A DNA stretch of 7,902 nt from Nitrospirota bacterium (GCA_029879555.1 JAOUQB010000099.1:1-7902); one strand, 5' to 3'. Numbered from the stretch's first letter, positions 1 to 5,522 are shown. Numbers and translations are program-made. The notes: generated by a model from the letters alone, not told the origin.

Positions 1-1
1 G

Positions 2-523
2 GCCCGAGGGCTAGGAAAAGAACAAAAAGGCCGGGAACTTCTCGACAATTACCACACGCGCATCTCCACCATTGCGAATCAGGCCAAGAACCAAAGCGCC
101 TATCCTTCGGTGGCGTGCATCGAATGGATGGAGCCCTTAATGGCCGCTGGCAATTGGGTGCCTGAATTGGTGGCGCTGGCTGGAGGCCAATCTGTATTTG
201 GAGAGCCTGGCGCCCATGCGCCCTGGATCACCTGGCAAGCGTTAGCTAATGCCAACCCCGACATGCTCGTTTTGATGCCCTGTGGCTTTTCCATGTCTCG
301 CATTGAAGAAGAAATGAACATCCTGATTCAGAATCCTGTCTGGCCCACATTGAAGGCCGTACAAAAGGGGCATGTCTATTTGACTGACGGGAATCAGTTC
401 TTTAACCGACCAGGGCCTCGCCTCGTCGAATCATTGGAAATTTTCGCCGAAATCTTTCATCCCACCTGTTTTCAATTTGGCCATTCTGACACTGGATGGC
501 GTCAGTGGATTCCTGCCCGTTGA
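2..523 (+). CDS. ABC transporter substrate-binding protein, BtuF/cobalamin type (5' truncated)
   Basis: The frame is open from the left edge and ends at TGA 521-523, giving the last 173 residues. BtuF-type proteins are usually about 270-310 residues, so roughly the N-terminal third, including any signal peptide, lies outside the window. Family-typical segments are CIEWMEPLMAAGNWVPELV followed by ALAGG (about residues 39-62), the 'NPDMLVLMPCGF' strand, a 'GHVYLTDGNQFFNRPGPR' stretch, and a closing helix 'VESLEIFAEIFHP'. These match the C-terminal lobe of periplasmic helical-backbone metal-receptor proteins that bind corrinoids or iron chelates. The family delivers ligand to a BtuCD-like permease; no permease gene is visible here. 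The identification rests on recalled motif resemblance. Ligand choice (cobalamin, other corrinoid, siderophore) cannot be settled from this fragment. The -35 of the next gene appears to overlap its stop codon. Confidence 0.8.
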   Translation, partial: ARGLGKEQKGRELLDNYHTRISTIANQAKNQSAYPSVACIEWMEPLMAAGNWVPELVALAGGQSVFGEPGAHAPWITWQALANANPDMLVLMPCGFSMSRIEEEMNILIQNPVWPTLKAVQKGHVYLTDGNQFFNRPGPRLVESLEIFAEIFHPTCFQFGHSDTGWRQWIPAR

Positions 524-549
524 CCAACTCTCTCTTCATTTGCTAAATA
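520..549 (+). promoter_or_regulatory. Candidate promoter of perR-rbr
   Basis: TTGACC at 520-525 is a good -35 hexamer and overlaps the stop codon of the upstream gene. A weak -10 follows, either CTAAAT at 543-548 (17-bp spacer) or TAAATA at 544-549 (18-bp spacer). The palindrome at 548-562 would then overlap the -10/start region, a usual place for a repressor operator. The -10 match is only about 3 of 6, so the call is tentative. Confidence 0.4.
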
Positions 550-562
550 GGAATCATTCCTA
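548..562. promoter_or_regulatory. Candidate PerR/Fur-family operator (7-1-7 palindrome)
   Basis: TAGGAATCATTCCTA is a perfect 7-1-7 inverted repeat, the geometry of Fur and PerR boxes. It shares the T...AAT-N-ATT...A skeleton of the classical PerR box (TTATAATNATTATAA) but has GG/CC in the arms. A further half-site, AGGAAT at 566-571, forms a second overlapping inverted repeat with ATTCCT at 556-561 (4-bp spacer), so there are three half-sites in a row. The site sits 26 bp upstream of a Fur-family gene, which suggests autoregulation of the regulator and its rubrerythrin partner. Confidence 0.6.
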
Positions 563-588
563 GACAGGAATAGAACTGCTTTCAACGT

Positions 589-1062
589 ATGAACCTATCG
601 CTGGATGACATTCAACAAAAATTTCGTGGTTGCGGCTTGAAGTCCACTCCGCAACGAACGGCCATTTATCACGCGCTTGTTCACAGTACGGCCCATCCCA
701 CAGCCGAAGATCTTTTTGCTCAGGTCTCGCCAACCTACCCCATGTTATCCCTGAACACGGTGTATTACACCTTAGGCGTGTTACGCACAGCCGGACTCGT
801 ACAAGAAGTGAACATCGGCCATGACCGTGCGCGTTTTGATGCGAACCTCATTCCGCATCATCATGTCATCTGCCAGGGATGTCAGACCATCCTGGACGTG
901 ATGGACCCAAAATTGAACCGTCTGACTTCTCCATGTGGGCTTCCCAAAGATTTCGAAATCACCAATTATCAGGTTGCCTTCCGAGGCTATTGCGGGCCAT
1001 GCCGCCGATCACGATCACCAAAGACCATTTCATCATCGGGGAAACGCCCCGTTTCACAATAA
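589..1062 (+). CDS. perR: Fur-family regulator, PerR-like peroxide sensor
   Basis: This 157-residue protein has a Fur-type winged helix ('LKSTPQRTAIYHAL' at about 17-30, 'LSLNTVYYTLGVL' at about 53-65) and a metal-binding dimerisation domain. All residues expected for a PerR regulatory iron/manganese site are present: H36, D84, H90, H92 and D103. The structural zinc site has two CxxC pairs, C95/C98 and C135/C138. An aspartate at 103, where Fur proteins usually have glutamate, supports PerR over Fur. In B. subtilis PerR, iron-catalysed oxidation of the site histidines releases DNA; I infer the same here. There is no clear Shine-Dalgarno before the ATG, but an in-frame stop at 571-573 and the absence of another ATG fix the start. 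The 19-residue tail after the last CxxC is basic and longer than usual. The rubrerythrin gene follows after 11 bp, so the two are almost certainly co-transcribed. Confidence 0.88.
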   Translation: MNLSLDDIQQKFRGCGLKSTPQRTAIYHALVHSTAHPTAEDLFAQVSPTYPMLSLNTVYYTLGVLRTAGLVQEVNIGHDRARFDANLIPHHHVICQGCQTILDVMDPKLNRLTSPCGLPKDFEITNYQVAFRGYCGPCRRSRSPKTISSSGKRPVSQ

Positions 1063-1068
1063 AGGAGG
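1063..1068 (+). promoter_or_regulatory. Strong Shine-Dalgarno of rubrerythrin
   Basis: AGGAGG begins right after the perR stop codon (TAA 1060-1062) and lies 5 nt before ATG 1074. It decides the rubrerythrin start: the frame is open further upstream, to about 879, but that part overlaps perR and does not resemble rubrerythrin. Confidence 0.85.
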
Positions 1069-1073
1069 ATTGT

Positions 1074-1502
1074 ATGGGCAAGAATTTAAAAGGAACTAAA
1101 AGTCATGAAAACTTAAAGGCTGCCTTTGCCGGTGAATCGCAAGCCAACCGCCGCTATTTGTACTTTGCGAAACGTGCGGATATCGAAGGCTACACGGATA
1201 TTGGCGGTCTCTTCCGAGATACCTCGGAAGCTGAAACAGGCCATGCTTTCGGTCATTTAGATTTCTTAAAAGAAGTTGGCGACCCAGCAACCGGTGTGCC
1301 TATAGGGAATACGGATGCCAATTTAAAAGCCGCGATTGAAGGCGAAACGTATGAATACACCCAAATGTATCCTGGTATGGCCAAAACCGCTCGCGATGAA
1401 GGATTCGAAGAATTGGCAGAATGGTTTGAAACGCTTGCCAAAGCGGAACGGTCACATGCTAATCGCTTCACCAAAGGCCTTGAGTCGCTGAATCAAGGCT
1501 AA
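1074..1502 (+). CDS. rbr: Rubrerythrin, diiron domain only
   Basis: This 142-residue ferritin-like four-helix protein carries the rubrerythrin diiron ligand pattern: E21 in '[11 protein letters not shown]', E54-x-x-H57, E91 with E94 ('EGETYEY'), and E125-x-x-H128 ('KAERSHANR'). Rubrerythrins reduce hydrogen peroxide to water in the cytoplasm. Classical members are about 190 residues with a C-terminal rubredoxin FeCys4 domain. This one ends at residue 142 and has no cysteine at all, so it belongs to the short, sulerythrin-like group and needs an external electron donor. It is the second gene of the perR operon (11-bp gap, AGGAGG overlapping the end of perR), consistent with control by peroxide. 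The Fe-S protein downstream is a candidate donor by context. The start was chosen from the ribosome-binding site and family alignment. Confidence 0.93.
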   Translation: MGKNLKGTKSHENLKAAFAGESQANRRYLYFAKRADIEGYTDIGGLFRDTSEAETGHAFGHLDFLKEVGDPATGVPIGNTDANLKAAIEGETYEYTQMYPGMAKTARDEGFEELAEWFETLAKAERSHANRFTKGLESLNQG

Positions 1503-1528
1503 GTTTAAAATGATTGTCGCTCCCACTG

Positions 1529-1665
1529 TCCTCCCCTTTGTAAGGGGAGGATCAAGGTGGGGTAGAAACATGCCGTCAAGCTCATGATGTCCATTTGAAA
1601 AAACAAGACATCATACGCCACCTCAATATTTCTACCTCCCCTAACCCCTCCTTACAAAGGAGGGG
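1529..1665. repeat. Composite inverted-repeat element, MITE/REP-like
   Basis: This 137-bp element has nested symmetry. Each end is itself a hairpin: TCCTCCCCTT-TGT-AAGGGGAGGA at 1529-1551 (10-bp stem) and CCCCTCCTT-ACA-AAGGAGGGG at 1645-1665 (9-bp stem). The two ends are related inverted copies. Further in, GTAGAAA (1562-1568) pairs with TTTCTAC (1629-1635), and ATGATGTC (1584-1591) pairs with GACATCAT (1607-1614), leaving a 15-nt A-rich centre. The whole could fold as one imperfect hairpin with arms of about 60 nt. It lies between rbr and the Fe-S gene. The right end matches another copy at 5485-5522. It has no coding capacity, so if mobile it would depend on a transposase elsewhere. It might also act as a terminator or mRNA-processing structure. 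Confidence 0.75.
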
Positions 1666-1725
1666 AATTGATTGATTCTGGTCACGTAAGTCTCGCAAGC
1701 ATTCATATTTCAACCGGATTGATTT

Positions 1726-3000
1726 ATGCCGAAATTTGATCTCATGACCCCGGGATGGAAACGATCTGATCTTGAAACGGAAACATTACGGGTGTTTGAT
1801 ATCTGTGATGGATGTCGTCGCTGCTTCAACCTCTGTCCTTCCTTCAATACGCTCCTAGACCGGATTGACGATTTCGAAAGCGACGTCTCTAAACTGACCG
1901 CCCAGGACTTCACCAAAGTTGAACAGGAATGCTATTACTGCAAACTGTGTTTCAACCACTGCCCCTATTCTCCACCTCATCAATATGATTTAGATTTTCC
2001 GCGGTTAATGGCTGCCTGGAAAAAGCAACGAACGGCGGAAGGGGGTGCGACCTGGCGAGATACGCTCCTCATTCAAACTGATCTCATCGGAAAAGTTGGC
2101 AGCCTTACCGCCCCAATCACGAATTGGGCGCTACGCACTCCCTGGGTCCGCAACTTGGTAGAGACGGTCGCCGGAGTCCACAAATCTCGCCAGGTTCTCC
2201 CATTCCAAGCCGAAACGTTTTCGCAATGGTGGGAACGACGACAACCCGCTTCGAAATCCTCATCACCCAAGAGCAAAGTGGCGTTCTTCCCCAGTTGCTT
2301 GGTGAATTTTCAAGTCACTGATGTCGGCAAGGCTTCTATACAAATTTTAGAAAAGAATGGCATTGAGGTGGTCGTCCCACCCAATCAACAATGTTGTGGC
2401 ATGCCACGCTTTGATCTGGGTGATACGGAGAGCATGCAACGTATTGCCGAAGAACAATGCCAACAGTTTTTGCCGTATGTTGAGAAAGGGTACGACATCG
2501 TCATTCCAGCTCCAAGCTGTAGTTTGATGTTCAAACGAGAATATCCGTATTTGAAGCCTTCACCAGAGATGACACGCGTAGCTGAGCGCACGTTTGATGT
2601 CTGCGAATATCTCATACGTTTAAAAAAAGACAATACCCTCTCGCTGGATTTTCCACAGAATCCTGGGCGCGTAGCCTATCAAATTCCCTGTCACCTTCGT
2701 GATCAAAATATTGGTTTCAAATCCAAAGATGTGATGGAACTGACTGGCGCTACGGTGCATTTGATTGAAAAGTGTTCCGGTCACGATGGCGCCTGGAGTG
2801 CCAAGAAAGAGTTTTTTGACATGTCCATGAAGATTGCCCAAAAAGCGGTACGCGAAATCAAAGATGAGCATTTCGATGTCGTGGCATCCGATTGCCCGTT
2901 ATCTGCCCTTCAATTAGACCAGGCCCTTGAGGCTCCACCGACCCGACCAGCCCTGCACCCCATTCAAGTGGTTCGGAACGCCTATGGATTACCTTCATGA
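1726..3000 (+). CDS. GlpC/HdrD-like Fe-S oxidoreductase subunit (two 4Fe-4S, two CCG domains)
   Basis: This 424-residue soluble protein has no evident membrane segment. Two N-terminal 4Fe-4S motifs are visible: C27-x2-C30-x2-C33-x3-C37 and C69-x2-C72-x2-C75-x3-C79. Two cysteine-rich CCG-type domains follow. The first has C191 ('FFPSC'), C223-C224-G225 and C265 ('APSC'). The second has C322 ('IPCH'), C350-S351-G352 and C390 ('SDC'), so one cysteine of the canonical CCG is serine; this may be normal for the subfamily. Relatives (GlpC, HdrD, glycolate oxidase GlcF) pass electrons between a flavoprotein or cofactor and quinone or thiol pairs. From memory, genes of this type often sit beside rubrerythrin and DUF3501, so a role as electron donor to rubrerythrin is a plausible inference. 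The Shine-Dalgarno before ATG 1726 is poor. The stop overlaps the DUF3501 start by 4 bp, implying translational coupling. Confidence 0.88.
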   Translation: MPKFDLMTPGWKRSDLETETLRVFDICDGCRRCFNLCPSFNTLLDRIDDFESDVSKLTAQDFTKVEQECYYCKLCFNHCPYSPPHQYDLDFPRLMAAWKKQRTAEGGATWRDTLLIQTDLIGKVGSLTAPITNWALRTPWVRNLVETVAGVHKSRQVLPFQAETFSQWWERRQPASKSSSPKSKVAFFPSCLVNFQVTDVGKASIQILEKNGIEVVVPPNQQCCGMPRFDLGDTESMQRIAEEQCQQFLPYVEKGYDIVIPAPSCSLMFKREYPYLKPSPEMTRVAERTFDVCEYLIRLKKDNTLSLDFPQNPGRVAYQIPCHLRDQNIGFKSKDVMELTGATVHLIEKCSGHDGAWSAKKEFFDMSMKIAQKAVREIKDEHFDVVASDCPLSALQLDQALEAPPTRPALHPIQVVRNAYGLPS

Positions 3001-3578
3001 AACTGGTGACTCCCCAAGAACTGCTCTCTGCCGCTAACTATGAAGAACAACGCACGGACATTCGGCGGCGGATTATTGATCTCAAAAAACGTCGGCGCAT
3101 CACGATTGGTGAATACATCACGCTCGTGTTTGAAAATCGCGAGACGGTGTTGTTTCAGATTCAGGAAATGCTGCGGACCGAGCGCATCTTTGCCCCTGAG
3201 AAAATCCAAGAAGAATGTGATGTCTATAATGCCCTGTTACCCCGGAGCAATGAATTAAGCGCCACTCTATATATCGAAATTACCGATCCAGATAAAATCC
3301 AAGAACTGCTGGACTCCTTCAAAGGCATTGACAATCCGGATATCGTGGCTATCTCTATAGGGAGGGAGAAAGTTTTCGCTAATTTTGAGGCCGGACATAG
3401 TAACGAAGAAAAGATCAGTGCCGTTCACTTTGTTCGATTTGCAACTACTCCAAATTTTAGGGCCCAACTGGCCCAGAGTGATGTCCCAGCCTTACTGACC
3501 ATTAGCCACCCTCATTTGCAAGCAGAAGCCCCAATACTCGAAGATATGAGGCAAGAATGGCTTCAAGATTTGCAATAG
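2997..3578 (+). CDS. DUF3501 family protein
   Basis: This 193-residue cytoplasmic protein starts on the ATGA overlap with the Fe-S gene. I recognise the DUF3501 pattern: an N-terminal arginine/lysine-rich 'RRRIIDLKKRRRITIG' segment (about 23-38), then 'LVFENRETVLFQIQEMLRTERI' (about 43-64), a conserved asparagine-rich start of the next helix ('YNALLPRSNELSATLYIEI'), and a C-terminal half with 'AVHFVRF' (about 142-148). It has one cysteine (about residue 74) and no metal-binding cluster motif, signal peptide or membrane segment. No biochemical function is known to me. Its constant neighbours, a GlpC/HdrD-like Fe-S protein and rubrerythrin, suggest an accessory role in that redox system. It probably depends on translation of the upstream gene, since no good Shine-Dalgarno is seen. 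Confidence 0.82.
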   Translation: MKLVTPQELLSAANYEEQRTDIRRRIIDLKKRRRITIGEYITLVFENRETVLFQIQEMLRTERIFAPEKIQEECDVYNALLPRSNELSATLYIEITDPDKIQELLDSFKGIDNPDIVAISIGREKVFANFEAGHSNEEKISAVHFVRFATTPNFRAQLAQSDVPALLTISHPHLQAEAPILEDMRQEWLQDLQ

Positions 3579-3616
3579 TTTTTCACGAAGGCTCTCAATC
3601 AAAATTGTGACTCAAA

Positions 3617-3646
3617 TTGACAACATGAAAAGACGTGCTTTAAGAT
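3617..3646 (+). promoter_or_regulatory. Sigma70-type promoter of erpA
   Basis: A perfect TTGACA at 3617-3622 is followed, after 18 bp, by TAAGAT at 3641-3646 (4 of 6 matches to the -10 consensus). It lies in the 157-bp gap between DUF3501 and erpA and predicts a leader of about 80 nt that carries the hairpin at 3665-3686. Confidence 0.6.
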
Positions 3647-3664
3647 AAAAACTCAATCGTGCAG

Positions 3665-3686
3665 TCCTTTCAACCGATTGAAAGGA
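3665..3686. promoter_or_regulatory. Perfect 9-bp hairpin/palindrome in the erpA leader
   Basis: TCCTTTCAA (3665-3673) and TTGAAAGGA (3678-3686) are perfectly complementary around a CCGA loop. It lies about 12 nt past the predicted transcript start and about 50 nt before ATG. No T-run follows (AAAGAAG), so it is not an ordinary terminator. It could be an operator for an iron-sulfur or redox regulator, or an mRNA structure. Confidence 0.5.
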
Positions 3687-3735
3687 AAGAAGAATTTAAA
3701 AATTTTCGGAGCGTTCATACAAGGAGGAGAGACAC

Positions 3736-4056
3736 ATGGTTACTATTACTTCAATCGCGGAAGAAAAGATTAAGGAATTAATACAGGAAGAAGAAAATGC
3801 CGTGGGTCTTCGAATTTATGTGAAAGGTGGAGGCTGCAGCGGTTATCAATATGGCATGTCATTCGAGGATAAAACGAGTGATGATGACACCATCGTAGAA
3901 AAAGGTGATGTCAAAGTCATTGTCGATTCACAAAGTGCTCCAATGTTAAGCGGTGCCGAAGTAGATTATGTGGACAGCCTTCAGGGCTCTGGATTCGCCA
4001 TCAAGAATCCACAAGCCAAATCCACCTGTGGCTGTGGAAGCTCCTTTTCAACCTAA
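3736..4056 (+). CDS. erpA: A-type iron-sulfur cluster carrier, ErpA-like
   Basis: This 106-residue HesB/IscA-family protein has the three cluster-binding cysteines C34 ('KGGGCSGYQYG'), C98 and C100 ('STCGCGSSFST' at the C terminus). The GGGCSG-[FY]-QYG and NPxAKSTCGCGSSFS motifs resemble E. coli ErpA more than IscA. A-type carriers receive Fe-S clusters from the scaffold and hand them to apo-enzymes in the cytoplasm. Length is normal for the family. AGGAGG at 3722-3727, 8 nt before ATG, gives a clear start. No isc or suf genes flank it. It appears to be a single-gene unit, with its own promoter at 3617-3646 and a strong terminator at 4085-4143. Its place after a Fe-S protein operon fits the iron-sulfur theme. 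Confidence 0.93.
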   Translation: MVTITSIAEEKIKELIQEEENAVGLRIYVKGGGCSGYQYGMSFEDKTSDDDTIVEKGDVKVIVDSQSAPMLSGAEVDYVDSLQGSGFAIKNPQAKSTCGCGSSFST

Positions 4057-4084
4057 CGCACATTGCTAACAGGTCACTGATACC

Positions 4085-4143
4085 AGGAAGGGCTGGACTT
4101 GCTGTACGATTCCGTACAAAAAGTTCAGTCCTTCTTCTTTTTT
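4085..4143 (+). terminator. Intrinsic terminator of erpA
   Basis: The outer stem GAAGGGCTGGACTT (4087-4100) pairs with AAGTTCAGTCCTTC (4121-4134) over 14 bp, with two G-U pairs, and can extend by two further pairs. An inner stem, TGTACG (4103-4108) with CGTACA (4113-4118), has an ATTC loop. CTTTTTT (4137-4143) follows directly. It starts 28 nt after the erpA stop codon. Confidence 0.85.
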
Positions 4144-4164
4144 CCGCACCATGATGAATCACAC

Positions 4165-4950
4165 ATGCCTAAAGCCACGCTAACCAAACGACTCGAATTC
4201 TGTTCATCCCATCGGTATCACAACCCCAAATGGGATGAAGCCAAGAATCGTGAAGTCTTTGGCCCGTGCAACAATGTGAATACCCACGGGCATAATTATT
4301 TATTGGAAGTCACGTTGTGCGGAGAGATTGATCCTGTCACAGGCATGATCATCAATTTGTATGACCTCAAACAACACCTGTGGGACGTACTCATTGAATT
4401 CGACCACAAGAATCTAAACCTCGACACCCCCTATTTCACGAGCCGAATCCCCACCTCTGAAAACCTTGCCTGGACGCTATGGGAACTTTTAGCAAAACAT
4501 CCTCAATTACCGACTCTTGAAAAAATCCGTCTCTATGAAGATGCTAGCCTTTATGCTGAAGTGACCAAAGAATTCGTCGAATCCCCATCACTAAACCATA
4601 CTGCGCTCATTGGTCGTCGGTATCGGTTTGCTGCCGTTCATCAATCTGACCAAAAAAATTCTCATGGGCATCAGTACGAACTATGGGTCGGCATAAAAGG
4701 CTCAATCCCTTCTGATACTGGACAAATCATCGACCTCCAGGAATTAGACCAAATCGTCAATGACCTAATTCTGCAGCGCTGGAAGCAGCAAAATATCAGT
4801 CATGATCCACTGTTTTCCCACGCTCCTGTCACTGATATCTCTCTAGCCAAGCAATGTTGGGCACTTCTGAAACCTCATTTTTCCACTCCTCCACTGGCTC
4901 ACATTTCCATAAGCCAGCAATCCGAAACTTTCGCTACCTTCTCTGAATAA
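4165..4950 (+). CDS. queD: 6-pyruvoyl-tetrahydropterin synthase/QueD family, tandem domains
   Basis: This 261-residue protein is about twice the usual 120-140 of the family. Domain 1 (about 1-136) has zinc ligands H16, H41 and H43 ('THGHNY'), catalytic C35 ('FGPCNNVN'), D80-H81 ('EFDHKNL'), PTSEN (96-100) and pterin-binding E125 ('RLYED'). It resembles bona fide PTPS in 'GEIDPVTGM..NLYDLK'. Domain 2 (about 147-259) keeps H159, H167 and H169 ('SHGHQYELWV'), a 'TGQIIDLQEL' strand and a late glutamate (E254), but has no cysteine before the HGH motif. Family members convert dihydroneopterin triphosphate to 6-carboxytetrahydropterin (queuosine route) or 6-pyruvoyltetrahydropterin; which one is made here is not clear, and no queC, queE or folE is nearby. 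ATG 4165 is preferred over TTG 4099 because TTG lies inside the erpA terminator and the extra 22 residues do not resemble the family. No good Shine-Dalgarno is seen. Confidence 0.85.
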   Translation: MPKATLTKRLEFCSSHRYHNPKWDEAKNREVFGPCNNVNTHGHNYLLEVTLCGEIDPVTGMIINLYDLKQHLWDVLIEFDHKNLNLDTPYFTSRIPTSENLAWTLWELLAKHPQLPTLEKIRLYEDASLYAEVTKEFVESPSLNHTALIGRRYRFAAVHQSDQKNSHGHQYELWVGIKGSIPSDTGQIIDLQELDQIVNDLILQRWKQQNISHDPLFSHAPVTDISLAKQCWALLKPHFSTPPLAHISISQQSETFATFSE

Positions 4951-4961
4951 ACCCCCCTCTC

Positions 4962-4997
4962 TTTCCGAAAACACATCGGAAACATAGGAACATTTTT
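4962..4997 (+). terminator. Possible weak terminator of the PTPS gene
   Basis: TTTCCGA (4962-4968) and TCGGAAA (4976-4982) form a 7-bp stem with a 7-nt loop, 11 nt after the stop codon. The only T-run (ATTTTT, about 4992-4997) starts some 10 nt beyond the stem, so it is not a textbook terminator. It lies between convergent genes. Confidence 0.35.
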
Positions 4998-5026
4998 AAT
5001 TGGCTTCGGCTTGCGAAAAAAATAAG

Positions 5027-5365
5027 TTACAGGTTTTGAGCAAAATGTTTGGAGATCAAGGCGGTTAATTCAGCAGGTTCAAGTTTGCCTTCTTTGGTTT
5101 CCAGAAGTGTGCCGTTGGCATAGAAGTGGGTAGTGGGATAGGTTTCGAAGTTGTGCTGTTTTTTGATATTTCGGCATTTGCCTGGGACATGCATTTTGGC
5201 TTTACCGAATCGAATGGTGGCATGGTCTTTCGCCGATGCTTCTAGGATAGGATCATAGGCTTTGCATGGCTCACAGGTCGCGATCCCATAGGCGACCACG
5301 CCGGCTTGGGATTGGGTGAATTCCGCGTAGTTTTCATCGTTGACGTTTTCAACAGTTCCTGACAT
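5027..5365 (-). CDS. Small thioredoxin-fold protein (CEPC active site)
   Basis: This 112-residue cytoplasmic protein has the length of a single thioredoxin domain. The redox motif is C31-E-P-C34 ('GIATCEPCKAYDPIL'), with the cis-proline at P77 ('YPTTHFYANG') and a C-terminal helix. The tryptophan usually found just before CGPC is missing; the local sequence is Ile-Ala-Thr. An extra cysteine, C64, sits mid-domain. The central strand is followed by a basic 'CRNIKKQHNFETYPT' segment typical of thioredoxin-like proteins. It probably acts as a disulfide reductant. It lies downstream of the peroxiredoxin on the same strand, which suggests it may recycle that enzyme, but a terminator separates them, so they are not a simple operon. 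The start is the ATG at 5365 with GAGGG only 4 nt upstream, a short spacing. No clear promoter is visible. Confidence 0.82.
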   Translation of the reverse strand: MSGTVENVNDENYAEFTQSQAGVVAYGIATCEPCKAYDPILEASAKDHATIRFGKAKMHVPGKCRNIKKQHNFETYPTTHFYANGTLLETKEGKLEPAELTALISKHFAQNL

Positions 5366-5484
5366 GACACCCTCACTTATAATATTAGGAAGCTCTTAGT
5401 GGTTTTAGGAACGATAAACTCTCCGTCCTTATTTGATTGATAGACACCCGACGGGTCTCCCCTTCCCATGGTTGTGCCCTACGA

Positions 5485-5522
5485 TTTTACCTCCCCTGGC
5501 CCCTCCTTAAAAAGGCGGGGAA
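5485..5522 (+). repeat. Dispersed hairpin repeat, third copy
   Basis: The sequence TTTTACCTCCCCT (5485-5497), then CCCCTCCTT (5500-5508), an AAA loop and AAGGCGGGG (5512-5520) aligns closely with the right end of the element at 1633-1667. One mismatch in the stem (C for A) breaks perfect symmetry. Here it is a lone end in the gap between the thioredoxin-like gene and the peroxiredoxin terminator. It shows the unit is a dispersed intergenic family rather than a one-off terminator. Confidence 0.7.

Noticed and set aside
879..1073. N-terminal extension of the rubrerythrin reading frame
   Set aside because: It overlaps perR in another frame, does not resemble rubrerythrin, and a strong AGGAGG sits 5 nt before ATG 1074.
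1529..1665. Possible CRISPR array or tandem repeat
   Set aside because: The repeats are inverted, only two units are present, and spacing is irregular; no CRISPR-like repeat-spacer pattern.
1511..1674. TGATTG on both sides of the inverted-repeat element as a target-site duplication
   Set aside because: The left copy is some 12 bp away from the element end and TGATT is common in this AT-rich gap, so chance is likely; kept only as a hint.
4099..4164. TTG-initiated 22-residue extension of the PTPS protein
   Set aside because: The DNA is an intrinsic terminator hairpin plus U-tract, and the family aligns from the ATG at 4165.
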